Source: Ornithinibacillus massiliensis
GTDB taxonomy: Bacteria; Bacillota; Bacilli; Bacillales; Amphibacillaceae
Direction: 5' to 3'
Length of the DNA stretch: 64,000 nucleotides
Assembly: GCF_018310345.1 (NCBI RefSeq)
Contig: NZ_JAGXBY010000001.1
Location: 558,001 to 622,000 of the forward strand
Of this stretch, positions 1-7,939 are shown piece after piece. Position numbers and translations under genes: made by a program. Numbering within the stretch: position 1 is the stretch's first letter; every line of letters starts with the position of its first letter. The notes under the pieces are model-generated. The model saw nothing but the letters and a program-made list of their open reading frames with translations, did no database searches and was not told the origin of the DNA.

Positions 1-66
1 GTAATGCCTTTCTTAAAAGCACATATGCCAATTCGTAAGCATAGAGAAAAAGTTGCAGTGGCATAA
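1..66 (+). CDS. 3' end of an unidentified protein (partial)
   Basis: The frame starting at base 1 is open up to a TAA at 64-66 and gives the last 21 residues of a protein with a basic C-terminus (contains PIRKHREK). The start lies outside the window. The fragment is too short for me to recognise a family. The orientation fits a gene running into the repeat element just downstream. I cannot exclude a chance open frame. Confidence 0.4.
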   Translation, partial: VMPFLKAHMPIRKHREKVAVA

Positions 67-80
67 TTATAGGAACAATA

Positions 81-310
81 GGCCGGGACAAAACAATTTC
101 TAACATAGGATAAACCGAACATGAAAGTTAGCGCATCAAATCCGCCCCGGAAATATACTACGCTTTCCGGGGCGGCTGGTGAGCCTCCTCAGAGCTAAAG
201 CTCTTCCGGGGTCTCACCGATGCCTTTCCTCCCACAAGAGTCTCCGTATATTTCCGGGGCTAATGTGATTGTTCGTCTTTTATTACCTATGTTTCAGTTA
301 TGTCCCAACC
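81..310. repeat. Bacillaceae-type dispersed intergenic repeat, about 230 bp, foldable
   Basis: The element is bounded by imperfect inverted ends, GGCCGGGACAAAAC (81-94) and GTTATGTCCCAACC (297-310), 11 of 14 positions pairing. Nested inside are AACATAGG (102-109) with CCTATGTT (286-293), a perfect 12-bp arm pair at 142-153 and 164-175, GGTGAG/CTCACC (178-183, 213-218) and AGAGCT/AGCTCT (191-196, 199-204). The whole can fold into a branched hairpin. The local GC content is clearly higher than the surroundings. From memory, related GC-rich repeats with 'ggtctcacc...cctcc' segments are scattered in Bacillaceae genomes. No protein is encoded. It resembles a non-autonomous repeat rather than an insertion sequence. 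Confidence 0.65.
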
Positions 311-445
311 TCATACATTCACCATAAAATATAGGTTCTAAAAGGAAACATTAAATAAGATAAATTATGGTACGCCACCTTTTTCAATTAATATTCGTCT
401 TTTGTTCGTAACGTTATGTAAATCTCTTTTAAGCTTGCCCCACTG

Positions 446-589
446 TTATGTTAATTGAAATAATTTCCTCAACTCATTTTCAATTGATTGTTGCTCAATT
501 TCTGAGACATTTACCATTAACCCATCAAAGATTCCAAAGACACTTCCCCCAACTATAGAATAAATCCTATTTATTGTATGTTTAGCCAT
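446..589 (-). CDS. Possible small protein, 47 aa
   Basis: A complete ATG-to-TAA frame on the minus strand lies in the long gap upstream of sodC. The predicted peptide starts MAKHTINRIY, has a Gly-rich hydrophobic middle (IVGGSVFGIFDGLMV) and an acidic, helix-like end (EIEQQSIENELRKLF). The composition looks protein-like rather than random AT translation. Against it, there is no convincing Shine-Dalgarno sequence in front of the ATG and I do not recognise a family. The rest of the 311-641 gap holds nothing else that I can support. Confidence 0.35.
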   Translation of the reverse strand: MAKHTINRIYSIVGGSVFGIFDGLMVNVSEIEQQSIENELRKLFQLT

Positions 590-641
590 TTCTATTCATG
601 TGAATAATGTAAATAATTAACATTCAGTTGGAGGGAAAAGC

Positions 642-1226
642 ATGATTAGAAAATGGGTCATTATTGTATCAACCATAGGGCTATTATTAGCTTTGGCTTT
701 AACAGTCCTCAACCATGATATCGGTCAAGAGGACAATCCGAGTATCGAGACAACCGGTACATTGAAGGAGGTATCGGATTCACTTCTAGTAAGCCTGATA
801 AATAATAAGGGTGAACAAATTGGTCATGCCAAGCTAACGGAGACATCAGAGGGAGTGAGCATTAGCCTTGATGCCTCTAATTTACCACCAGGTCCACATG
901 GATTTCATATTCATGAGAAGGGGGTCTGTGAAACACCAACATTTGAGTCAGCAGGTGCACACTTTAATCCGACTAATGCCAAGCATGGCTTCGATCACCC
1001 GGAGGGACCACATGCAGGTGACTTACCCAATCTGGAAGTGAAGGCTTATGGTTCAGTGTCCACAACGGTGGTAGCCAATATGGTGACATTGGAAAAGGGG
1101 AAAGATCATTCACTATTACGCGAGGGTGGAACAGCATTAGTCATCCATGCTAATCCGGATGATTATAAATCGCAGCCTTCTGGTAATGCGGGTGACCGAA
1201 TTGCTTGTGGCGTAATTGCAGAATAA
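642..1226 (+). CDS. sodC: Cu/Zn superoxide dismutase, membrane-anchored or exported
   Basis: Dismutates superoxide to peroxide and oxygen outside the membrane. The 194-aa product has an N-terminal hydrophobic segment (about residues 6-23) followed by a SodC domain. Visible ligands are H89 and H91 (HGFHIHE), H107 (GAHFNP), H115, H124 and D127 (HAGDLPN) and H169 (VIHANPDDY). C96 and C189 fit the conserved disulfide, and R187 near [10 protein letters not shown] fits the active-site arginine. No lipobox Cys is present, so it is probably an uncleaved anchor or a secreted form. Start: ATG with GGAGGG 8 bases upstream. It is monocistronic, with its own terminator. B. subtilis YojM is a relative, but that family has lost metal ligands; here the set seems complete. 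Confidence 0.88.
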   Translation: MIRKWVIIVSTIGLLLALALTVLNHDIGQEDNPSIETTGTLKEVSDSLLVSLINNKGEQIGHAKLTETSEGVSISLDASNLPPGPHGFHIHEKGVCETPTFESAGAHFNPTNAKHGFDHPEGPHAGDLPNLEVKAYGSVSTTVVANMVTLEKGKDHSLLREGGTALVIHANPDDYKSQPSGNAGDRIACGVIAE

Positions 1227-1236
1227 ACAATAGCAG

Positions 1237-1268
1237 GACTCCGAGTAAACCAACTTGGAGTCTTTTAT
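1237..1268 (+). terminator. Intrinsic terminator after sodC
   Basis: A 10-bp stem, GACTCCGAGT (1237-1246) with ACTTGGAGTC (1253-1262) and one G-U pair, has a 6-base loop and is followed by TTTTATTT. Confidence 0.8.
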
Positions 1269-1387
1269 TTGTGGTAGGGAATTTTGTAATGCTATTTGAA
1301 GCGGTAATCTCTCTTTTTTTACGTGATGATAAGTTACCATATAAATGTTCATTTTAAACAAATTTTGAAAAAAAGTAACATTTATTG

Positions 1388-1416
1388 TTGACATATTTGT
1401 GAATATGGAACATAAT
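1388..1416 (+). promoter_or_regulatory. SigA-type promoter of the threonate operon
   Basis: TTGACA at 1388-1393, a 17-base spacer, then CATAAT at 1411-1416. This lies about 55 bases upstream of the DeoR-family gene and fits a housekeeping promoter. Confidence 0.7.
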
Positions 1417-1436
1417 AACGTTAGTTACTAACATTA
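1416..1436. promoter_or_regulatory. Probable DeoR-family operator (21-bp palindrome)
   Basis: TAACGTTAGT (1416-1425), a central T, then ACTAACATTA (1427-1436): an inverted repeat with one mismatch in ten. It overlaps the end of the -10 box and the expected transcription start, where a repressor would block RNA polymerase. Assigning it to the adjacent DeoR-family protein is inference from position and symmetry. Confidence 0.6.
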
Positions 1437-1470
1437 CAATGTTAAAAGATAACAAAGAAGGACTGATGAG

Positions 1471-2220
1471 ATGCAACCATCAGAACGAAGACAATGGGTC
1501 TTAGAAAAGATAGAACTTGAAGGTAAAGTGGAGATTGATTCACTTTCCAATGAATTAAATGTATCTCCGATGACAATTAGACGTGATTTAGATCAGTTAG
1601 AGGAAGAAGGTCGCGTTATTCGAGTTCATGGAGGTGCAGTCGCGGCACGTTCCCTTATTGCGGAAACGCCTTTCCTTACAAAAGAAGGCCGACACACAGA
1701 AGAAAAGAGACAAATTGCTAAGAAAGCATTATCCCTTGTGAGAGACGGTCAAATTATCCTTTTGGATTCAGGAACGACAACATTAGAGATTGCTAGATTG
1801 TTAAAGGTTAAACAAGATTTAACCGTCATAACAAATGATATAAAAATAGCAGCAGAATTAGTTGATAGTAAATTGAAAGTTATCGTTACAGGTGGAGAAT
1901 TACAAAATGATGTTGGAGCATTATTTGGTCCACAGACACATCACTTTTTAAAAAACATCCATGCGGATTTATTTTTCCTAGGTGCACATGCCATTGATTT
2001 ACAAGCGGGTATTATGTCACCAACATTTGAGAAATCATTAGTAAAACAATTAATGATGGAAGCGGCAGAAAGCACATGGTTAGTAGCCGATTCTAGCAAA
2101 ATTGGTGAACGTGCATTGTCCAAGGTATGTGATTTACAAAGTTTAACAGGGTTTATAACCAATGAACATATTTCTGAAGAAGTAAAAGACCAGCTCTCAG
2201 AAATTATGCCGATTATATAA
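1471..2220 (+). CDS. DeoR/GlpR-family transcriptional regulator
   Basis: 249-aa repressor-type protein. Residues about 5-57 form the DeoR winged helix-turn-helix (LSNELNVSPMTIRRDLDQLEEEGRVIRVHGGA). The rest is the DeoRC sensor domain, with the sugar-phosphate binding loop LLDSGTTTLEIA near residues 94-105. Members usually sense a phosphorylated sugar intermediate and derepress the operon they head. It is the first gene of an operon with a DUF1537 kinase (18-bp gap), pdxA2 and a GntP permease, so the effector is probably a phosphorylated four-carbon acid. It sits directly downstream of a palindrome overlapping the promoter, consistent with autoregulation. ATG start with AAGGA just upstream. 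Confidence 0.9.
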   Translation: MQPSERRQWVLEKIELEGKVEIDSLSNELNVSPMTIRRDLDQLEEEGRVIRVHGGAVAARSLIAETPFLTKEGRHTEEKRQIAKKALSLVRDGQIILLDSGTTTLEIARLLKVKQDLTVITNDIKIAAELVDSKLKVIVTGGELQNDVGALFGPQTHHFLKNIHADLFFLGAHAIDLQAGIMSPTFEKSLVKQLMMEAAESTWLVADSSKIGERALSKVCDLQSLTGFITNEHISEEVKDQLSEIMPII

Positions 2221-2238
2221 CAACTGAGGTGATACATC

Positions 2239-3537
2239 ATGAAGGTTGGTGTTGTTGCAGACGATTTAACGGGCGCAAATGCAACCGGTGTCAAATTAAG
2301 TAAACAAGGCTTTACAGCGGCGACTGTTGTATTTAATGATGAAATTCCAGAAATGGATGAATTAGATGCTGTTTGTATTGATACAGATTCACGATATGCA
2401 TCTGATCGGATTGTCATTAATCGAGTGAAAAATGCAACAGAAAAATTCCGCACTTGGGGTGCTCAAGTAATTTGTAAACGGATTGATAGCACTGTTCGAG
2501 GGAAGATTGGCTTGGAAATTGATACGATTTTAGATGAAGTTGGAGATGATAGTGTTGCTGTTGTCGTTCCATCGTTTCCAGACTCAGGAAGAGTGTGCTC
2601 AGGTGGCTACTTACTAGTAAATGGTGCCCCAGTACAAGAAACAGATGTAGCGAAAGACCCAGTTATGCCAATCAAACAGTCTTACGTGCCAGCTATTATT
2701 GAAGAACAAAGCAAATTTGAAGTTGCCCATATCGGATTAGATACTGTCTTAACGGATTCAGCGAAAATCAAAGCAGCCTTTGATTCCCATATCCAAGACG
2801 GGAAGCGAATCATTGTAGTTGATGCGGTGACAGATGAAGATATTGAAGAAATTGCTGAGGCAATGGTGCAAATTCAAGGAGTACATCTTATTCCTACTGA
2901 CCCAGGCCCATTAACAGCATCTTATGCAAGGGCATATTCACATCAACATGTTGAACAAAGTAAGGTTATTGTGACAGTTGGTAGTGTAACAAGTTTAACA
3001 GGTCAGCAGTTACATTATTTAAAGGATAAAACTAATTCTACACCTGTTTATGTAGCAGCAGAAAAACTAGCTACTATGCAGGATTCCTGGGAAGTAGAAG
3101 TGGATCGTGCCGTGAAGGAAGCATTAGAACGGATCCATCAGGATGATGTCCTTATTATTACAACACACAAGGAGCAAAACGATTTAATAGATTTCCAATC
3201 GATTGCCGCTAAGGAAAATGCTACCCAAGATGCCTTAGCAAAACGTATAACCGATGGCCTAGCAAAGATAACGAGGCTAGTAATGGAACAAACAAATTAC
3301 GCTATTCAAGGTTGTTTTACAAGTGGTGGAGATGTAACCGCATCCCTTTGTGCGTTAAGCATGGCTTCAGGTATCAAGCTAGAGGATGAGGTATTACCTC
3401 TTGCAGCGTATGGAACACTGATAGGTGGACATTTCCCTGGGCTGCCTATCGTCACAAAAGGTGGTATGGTCGGGGATAAAAAGTCTATTTTTGCATGTGT
3501 AAAATATTTAAAAACAAAAAGGAGTGCAGCACGATGA
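2239..3537 (+). CDS. dtnK: DUF1537-family four-carbon acid sugar kinase, probable D-threonate kinase
   Basis: 432 aa, normal length for the OtnK/DtnK family. It phosphorylates the terminal hydroxyl of a four-carbon sugar acid with ATP. The N-terminal substrate domain starts [13 protein letters not shown] and contains [11 protein letters not shown] (about residues 81-91). The C-terminal nucleotide domain carries [12 protein letters not shown] and [22 protein letters not shown]. In the known D-threonate pathway this kinase feeds PdxA2, which converts the 4-phosphate to dihydroxyacetone phosphate and CO2. Here the stop overlaps the pdxA2 ATG by four bases (ATGA), indicating translational coupling. 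Start: ATG with TGAGGTG upstream. Threonate rather than erythronate is inferred from the pairing with pdxA2 and the lack of dehydrogenase, isomerase and aldolase genes. Confidence 0.85.
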   Translation: MKVGVVADDLTGANATGVKLSKQGFTAATVVFNDEIPEMDELDAVCIDTDSRYASDRIVINRVKNATEKFRTWGAQVICKRIDSTVRGKIGLEIDTILDEVGDDSVAVVVPSFPDSGRVCSGGYLLVNGAPVQETDVAKDPVMPIKQSYVPAIIEEQSKFEVAHIGLDTVLTDSAKIKAAFDSHIQDGKRIIVVDAVTDEDIEEIAEAMVQIQGVHLIPTDPGPLTASYARAYSHQHVEQSKVIVTVGSVTSLTGQQLHYLKDKTNSTPVYVAAEKLATMQDSWEVEVDRAVKEALERIHQDDVLIITTHKEQNDLIDFQSIAAKENATQDALAKRITDGLAKITRLVMEQTNYAIQGCFTSGGDVTASLCALSMASGIKLEDEVLPLAAYGTLIGGHFPGLPIVTKGGMVGDKKSIFACVKYLKTKRSAAR

Positions 3538-4550
3538 CACAAATAAGAGAAATTATTGCTATACCAATGGGAGATCCAGCAGGAATTGGACCAGAGATTA
3601 CGGCGAAAGCACTAGCTAACCAAGAGATTTATGATATGTGTAAACCGGTTGTTGTTGGAGATGCGAATGTCTTTAAGAAAGCAATCGAAATTGTCGAAAA
3701 GGATTTAACAGTGAATGTAATTACCTCCCCAGAAGAAGGTCAATATGAGTATGGTACGGTTGATCTAATTGATTTAAATAATATTGATATGACAGAGCTA
3801 GAGTATGGAGTTGTTCAGGCACAATGTGGAAAAGCGGCATTTGAGTATATTGAGACCTCTGTCAATCTAGCAAAAGCAGGTAAAGTAAAAGCTTTAGCTA
3901 CAACACCAATCAATAAAGAGTCCCTTAAAGCTGCCGGTGTTCCTTACATTGGACATACGGAAATGCTTGAATCATTGACCAATACAAAAGATCCATTAAC
4001 CATGTTTGAAGTAAGAAATATGCGTATCTTCTTCTTAACACGCCATCTTTCACTTAAAGATGCCATTGCACAAATGACAAAAGAGCGTGTTCGTGATTAT
4101 TTAAACCGTTGTGATAAAGCACTTCAACGTCTCGGGATTGAAAACCGTAAAATTGCAGTTGCAGGCTTAAATCCACATAGTGGCGAAGGTGGACTATTTG
4201 GAATGGAAGAAGTAGAAGAAATTCGTCCAGGTATTGAAGCTGCTATTGAAGATGGAATTGATGCTGTAGGACCTGTACCAGCTGACTCTGTTTTCCACCA
4301 TGCATTGAATGGGAAATTTGATGCGGTGCTATCGTTATACCATGACCAAGGACATATTGCTGCCAAGATGACAGACTTCCACAGAACGATTTCTATTACC
4401 AATGGTCTACCGTTCTTAAGAACATCTGTTGACCACGGTACTGCCTTTGATATTGCTGGTAAAAACATCGCTGCAAGCTTAAGCATGGAAGAATGCATCA
4501 AGCTCGCGGCACAATACGCGCCAAAATTTACAGCAGACACAATGGAATAA
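3534..4550 (+). CDS. pdxA2: PdxA2-type 4-phospho-D-threonate 3-dehydrogenase
   Basis: 338-aa PdxA-family NAD-dependent oxidative decarboxylase. Conserved blocks are [16 protein letters not shown] at the N-terminus, TTPINKESL and IGHTEML in the middle, LYHDQGH with its metal-binding His, and [13 protein letters not shown] near the end. The frame is open further upstream (to 3495), but the ATG at 3534 is preceded by AAGGAG and aligns with the family start, so I chose it. Its place between a DUF1537 kinase and a GntP permease, under a DeoR regulator, makes sugar-acid catabolism (product dihydroxyacetone phosphate) much more likely than pyridoxal phosphate synthesis. Confidence 0.85.
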   Translation: MTQIREIIAIPMGDPAGIGPEITAKALANQEIYDMCKPVVVGDANVFKKAIEIVEKDLTVNVITSPEEGQYEYGTVDLIDLNNIDMTELEYGVVQAQCGKAAFEYIETSVNLAKAGKVKALATTPINKESLKAAGVPYIGHTEMLESLTNTKDPLTMFEVRNMRIFFLTRHLSLKDAIAQMTKERVRDYLNRCDKALQRLGIENRKIAVAGLNPHSGEGGLFGMEEVEEIRPGIEAAIEDGIDAVGPVPADSVFHHALNGKFDAVLSLYHDQGHIAAKMTDFHRTISITNGLPFLRTSVDHGTAFDIAGKNIAASLSMEECIKLAAQYAPKFTADTME

Positions 4551-4562
4551 AGGATAAAAATT

Positions 4563-4587
4563 ACTGAGGATGCCAGTCATCCTCAGT
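4563..4587 (+). other. Intercistronic hairpin between pdxA2 and the GntP permease gene
   Basis: ACTGAGGATG (4563-4572) pairs perfectly with CATCCTCAGT (4578-4587) across a 5-base loop. There is no T-run after it, so it is more likely an RNA processing or stability element within the operon than a terminator. Confidence 0.55.
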
Positions 4588-4635
4588 TTAAAACTGGTGA
4601 AATGAAAGCCATTACACTGTTATGGGGGAATAGAA

Positions 4636-6036
4636 ATGGAAGTATCAGGAGTTCAAATGATAATTGGATTAATTATCGGTATTGCATTACTAATTTTCTT
4701 TGTATTAAAAACAAAAATTCATGCATTTTTAGCATTATTAATAGCCGCATCTATAACCGGTATCATCGGAGGAATGAGACCTACTGATGTAGTATCTACG
4801 ATTACTAGTGGATTTGGAAGTACGTTAGCTTCCATCGGTATTATTATCGGTCTTGGGGTTATGATGGGACGAATATTAGAAGTTTCAGGAGCAGCGGAAA
4901 AGCTTGCCTACACATTAGTAAAGAAGCTCGGTAAGAAAAAAGAAGAATGGGCTATGGCTGTAGCAGGGTATATTGTTGCAATCCCTATATTTGTTGACTC
5001 AGCATTTGTTATTTTACAACCTTTAGTAAAAGCGCTTTCGAAGAAGACTGGTAAATCAGTTGTTGCATTAGGTGTAGCATTAGCTGTTGGATTAGCGGCG
5101 ACACACCATACGGTTCCACCGACACCAGGTCCATTAGGAGTAGCAGGAATATTTGGTGCAGATGTTGGACTGATGATTTTAACTGGATTATTATTTTCTG
5201 TTCCAATCATTATTGTCGGTGTTTTCTATGCAAAATGGATTGGTAATAAAATATATCAACTTCCTGAAGCAGAAGGGGAAGGCTTTGTAAGACCAGACGA
5301 AAAAGAAGTATATAAAGAATTTCTAGAGGCGGTGGAAGAAAGAGAACAGAATCTTCCTTCCTTTACGAAAGCAATTATGCCAATTCTTATTCCAATTATT
5401 TTAATCTTCCTAAATACTACCTTGGGTGCACTTCAGGATTCAGGGATAGTCGCAATGAATGAAACATTTCTCGATTATGTAAAATTCTTTGGTAATCCTG
5501 TAATAGCTGTTGCACTAGGATTAATATTTGCTATTTATACGCTAGCAAACAAGCTCCGCCAAGCTGAAGCATTAGATCGTATGGAAGAAGGTATCAAAAC
5601 AGCTGGTATTATTTTATTAGTTACTGGTGCTGGTGGAGCACTTGGGGAAGTTCTTCGTGTAAGTGGTACTGGTGACTTTATTGCAGAGCAAGTTGCTACT
5701 TGGTCTATTCCAGCTATTTTAGTACCATTCTTTATTGCGACATTTGTACGTTTAGTACAAGGTAGTGGAACAGTTGCAATGGTTACGGCTGCTTCTATTT
5801 CAGCACCAATTGTAGCTACATTAGATGTAAATCTTGTACTAGCAGCACAAGCAGCGGCATTAGGTGCTATGGTATTCTCTTACTTTAACGATAGTTTATT
5901 CTGGGTAGTAAACCGAATGCTCGGTATTAAGAATGTGAAAGAGCAAATTCTAGTTTGGTCTGTACCAACCACTATTGCATGGGGCGTAGCGTTGGTAATG
6001 CTAGTAGCTGCAGATTTCGTTGTTCGTATGTTTTAA
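4636..6036 (+). CDS. GntP-family sugar-acid permease
   Basis: 466-aa polytopic membrane protein of the GntP (gluconate:H+ symporter) family, with about a dozen hydrophobic segments. Typical motifs are GFGSTLASIGIIIGLGVMMG, IPIFVDSAFVIL, HHTVPPTPGP and VRLVQGSGTVAMVTAASI. It probably imports the threonate-like acid used by the two enzymes encoded upstream. It is the last gene of the operon, followed directly by a strong terminator. Start: the ATG at 4636 has GGGGAA upstream; a second Met at residue 8 is possible. The exact substrate cannot be read from the sequence. Confidence 0.85.
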   Translation: MEVSGVQMIIGLIIGIALLIFFVLKTKIHAFLALLIAASITGIIGGMRPTDVVSTITSGFGSTLASIGIIIGLGVMMGRILEVSGAAEKLAYTLVKKLGKKKEEWAMAVAGYIVAIPIFVDSAFVILQPLVKALSKKTGKSVVALGVALAVGLAATHHTVPPTPGPLGVAGIFGADVGLMILTGLLFSVPIIIVGVFYAKWIGNKIYQLPEAEGEGFVRPDEKEVYKEFLEAVEEREQNLPSFTKAIMPILIPIILIFLNTTLGALQDSGIVAMNETFLDYVKFFGNPVIAVALGLIFAIYTLANKLRQAEALDRMEEGIKTAGIILLVTGAGGALGEVLRVSGTGDFIAEQVATWSIPAILVPFFIATFVRLVQGSGTVAMVTAASISAPIVATLDVNLVLAAQAAALGAMVFSYFNDSLFWVVNRMLGIKNVKEQILVWSVPTTIAWGVALVMLVAADFVVRMF

Positions 6037-6039
6037 TCA

Positions 6040-6076
6040 AAAACTCTCAAGCATCACGATGCTTGGGAGTTTTTTC
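6040..6076 (+). terminator. Intrinsic terminator of the threonate operon
   Basis: AAACTCTCAAGCAT pairs with ATGCTTGGGAGTTT across the loop CACG, followed by a T-run ending at 6075. Confidence 0.85.
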
Positions 6077-6178
6077 GTTACAATCTGTGCTGTAGGTGAA
6101 AAAGAAACAGCTTAATCGATATAAATAATCCGCTTATGGAATGTGTGCGAATATATGTTCGTGTTTTTGTCAAAGCTA

Positions 6179-6187
6179 TGCTATAAT
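6179..6187 (+). promoter_or_regulatory. Extended -10 promoter of the type I toxin
   Basis: TGCTATAAT at 6179-6187 is a perfect extended -10 (TGnTATAAT). The -35 region is weak (TTCGTG at about 18 bases), which is common with extended -10 promoters. It lies about 45 bases upstream of the toxin's GGAGGTG. Confidence 0.65.
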
Positions 6188-6240
6188 CGGGACAAGATAA
6201 TGTTCCATAGGTGTTCGGCTTCATCTTATTATTGGAGGTG

Positions 6241-6342
6241 ATGCTACTGAGAATATATGAGGTCATGATGGTGCTTGGAAACTTCGGGACATTGCTGTTA
6301 ACACTTCTTGCTTTTGTTTACAGCATGATTAACAGAAATTAA
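6241..6342 (+). CDS. Hol_Tox-like small hydrophobic type I toxin, about 31-33 aa
   Basis: A tiny frame encodes a hydrophobic membrane peptide with core RIYEVMMVLGNFGTLLLTLL, then AFVYSMINRN at the polar, positively charged end. The pattern (YE.hM.h..F..LL) matches the putative holin-like toxin family (Hol_Tox) that includes B. subtilis TxpA-like peptides. The ribosome site GGAGGTG abuts the ATG at 6241, so translation may really start at the CTG at 6247, which has better spacing. Such peptides insert in and damage the cell membrane when overproduced. Downstream lie a terminator and a convergent antisense RNA, the expected antitoxin. Confidence 0.7.
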   Translation: MLLRIYEVMMVLGNFGTLLLTLLAFVYSMINRN

Positions 6343-6344
6343 AA

Positions 6345-6369
6345 TAGGCCCACCATAACGGAGGACCTA
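6345..6369 (-). terminator. Terminator of the antisense RNA
   Basis: Read leftward: TAGGTCC, then CC-GTTAT-GG, then GGGCCTA and TTTTAATTT. The stem is 7 bp (one T-G pair) plus 2 inner bp. Confidence 0.6.
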
Positions 6370-6412
6370 CACGAATCATTAGTAGCCGAACCTAAAGGAA
6401 CCGCTTATCACA

Positions 6413-6441
6413 GAGTCCAGTGGCAGCTGGACTCTTCTATT
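6413..6441 (+). terminator. Terminator of the toxin transcript
   Basis: GAGTCCAG (6413-6420) pairs perfectly with CTGGACTC (6427-6434), with a 6-base loop and a T-rich tail (TTCTATTATT). Confidence 0.7.
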
Positions 6442-6584
6442 ATTATGTTTAGTATACCATAACCTGTATCAAATATAGGTAAATATTCACGGTTTCGAAA
6501 GGACTTTTATATTTTTTACCCCATTCCTATTCTAGTCATACTCATGTATAATGTATTTCGAGCATCGAAAGAAAGGAGATAAGA

Positions 6585-7799
6585 ATGGGCGCACAACTGG
6601 AAGTACAACAAAATGAAGAAATAAAAGAAAAAATTTGGACGCGAGACTTCATTTTAATATGTCTGGCTAATTTTTTTATCTTTTTTGGGTTTCAGATGAC
6701 ATTACCAACACTTCCAATCTTTGTAAAGGAGTTGGGAGGAAGTGATCAGTTAGTTGGTATTATAGTCGGCATTTTTACGTTTTCAGCATTACTCTTAAGA
6801 CCTTATGCTGGTCACGCATTGGAAACTAAAGGGAGACAATTTATTTATATGATTGGGTTAGGGATTTTTGTCATCTCAATCGGTTCCTTTGCTTTTATTG
6901 CAAGTATTACGTTTCTTATTATTATGCGGATTGTTCAAGGTGTAGGTTGGGGTCTATCAACAACTGCGACCGGAACGATAGCGACGGATATCGTTCCTGC
7001 TAGCAGGCGTGGTGAGGGGCTTGGTTACTTTGGGCTTTCTGGTAATATCGCGTTAGCTTTCGGTCCAGGACTAGGACTGGCATTAGTAGGGAAGATTTCA
7101 TTTGCAACTTTATTTCTAATTTGTGCTGCATTAGGTTTAGTGGCGCTACTTCTTTCTTCAAGAGTCCGGTATAAGAAGGTAGAACAAATCCCTGACAAAG
7201 CTGTTACTCCAAGATTTGATGTGTTTGAAAAATCGGCGATTCAGCCTTCTATCTTAGTATTATTTATTACCTTTACATTTGGAGGAATTGCAACCTTCTT
7301 ACCATTACATGCTATGGATCATGATGTAGCTGGTATTGAATTATATTTCTTTATTTATGCTGCATTCCTATTTATTTCCCGCACCTTTGCTGGAAAAATC
7401 TATGATAAAAAAGGGCATGTATACGTATACTTGCCAGGTACCTTCATGATACTAGTCGCCATGATTCTACTAGCCTGGTTACCTAGCACCTTTGTTCTAT
7501 TAGTTGCAGGGGGACTATATGGGTTAGGATTTGGAACGGTTCAGCCGGCATTACAAGCGTGGGCAGTTGAAAAAGCGGCAAATAATCGGAAAGGAATGGC
7601 CAATGCCACCTTCTTCTCATTCTTTGATTTAGGAATTGGATTCGGAGCATTAACCTTTGGTCAAATTGCTTATCTGTTTAATTATAGTACGATTTATCTA
7701 ACTGGGGCGGTTTCTATCTTCATTTCCATGCTAGTCTATGGATTAATGGTTATAAAAACGAAAAAGGAGCATACAATTAGACAAACGAAGCAAAGTTAA
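6585..7799 (+). CDS. MFS transporter, drug-exporter type
   Basis: 404 aa with about 12 membrane segments. It belongs to the major facilitator superfamily and resembles B. subtilis exporters such as YwoG/YfkF. The loop between helices 2 and 3 carries a variant of the MFS motif A (RPYAGHALETKGRQ), and motif-C-like glycine/proline-rich stretches (GYFGLSGNIALAFGPGLG) occur in helix 5, as in antiporters. The cytoplasmic C-terminus is short and basic. Start: ATG with AAGGAGAT 6 bases upstream. It stands alone between the toxin-antitoxin cassette and its own terminator. The substrate is unknown. Confidence 0.85.
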   Translation: MGAQLEVQQNEEIKEKIWTRDFILICLANFFIFFGFQMTLPTLPIFVKELGGSDQLVGIIVGIFTFSALLLRPYAGHALETKGRQFIYMIGLGIFVISIGSFAFIASITFLIIMRIVQGVGWGLSTTATGTIATDIVPASRRGEGLGYFGLSGNIALAFGPGLGLALVGKISFATLFLICAALGLVALLLSSRVRYKKVEQIPDKAVTPRFDVFEKSAIQPSILVLFITFTFGGIATFLPLHAMDHDVAGIELYFFIYAAFLFISRTFAGKIYDKKGHVYVYLPGTFMILVAMILLAWLPSTFVLLVAGGLYGLGFGTVQPALQAWAVEKAANNRKGMANATFFSFFDLGIGFGALTFGQIAYLFNYSTIYLTGAVSIFISMLVYGLMVIKTKKEHTIRQTKQS

Positions 7800-7820
7800 T
7801 TAAATTGCTTCGTTTTTTTT
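7783..7820 (+). terminator. Intrinsic terminator after the MFS gene
   Basis: AAACGAAGCAA pairs with TTGCTTCGTTT and continues into a T8 run. The left arm lies inside the last codons of the gene. Confidence 0.85.
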
Positions 7821-7939
7821 AGTATAATCTAATCGTTTTTTCGCTATCCTATTTAATAGAATAAGAAGGTTTAAAATTATGTAAATCTCCTTTACAATAT
7901 AAGTAAAGCATTGTTTTATTAAAGGCAGGTTAATAGAAT

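Larger units (their letters stand above)
6338..6446 (-). ncRNA. Probable antisense RNA antitoxin of the type I toxin-antitoxin pair
   Basis: On the minus strand an extended -10, TGGTATACT (complement of 6451-6459), points toward the toxin. About 80 bases on, complement positions 6369-6345 form a hairpin (TAGGTCC paired with GGGCCTA, plus an inner CC/GG pair) followed by TTTTAATTT, an intrinsic terminator. The predicted RNA is about 100 nt and overlaps the 3' untranslated region and end of the toxin message, the RatA/TxpA arrangement. No transcript data are available; the ends are estimated. Confidence 0.6.

Noticed and set aside
81..310. CRISPR or riboswitch at the left end
   Set aside because: The stems form one nested element with inverted ends and no direct repeats or spacers, and it is not a leader of sodC (more than 300 bases away).
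6078..6266. 62-codon minus-strand frame opposite the toxin promoter
   Set aside because: Shadow of the toxin leader region, no ribosome site, and it conflicts with the better supported toxin-antitoxin layout.
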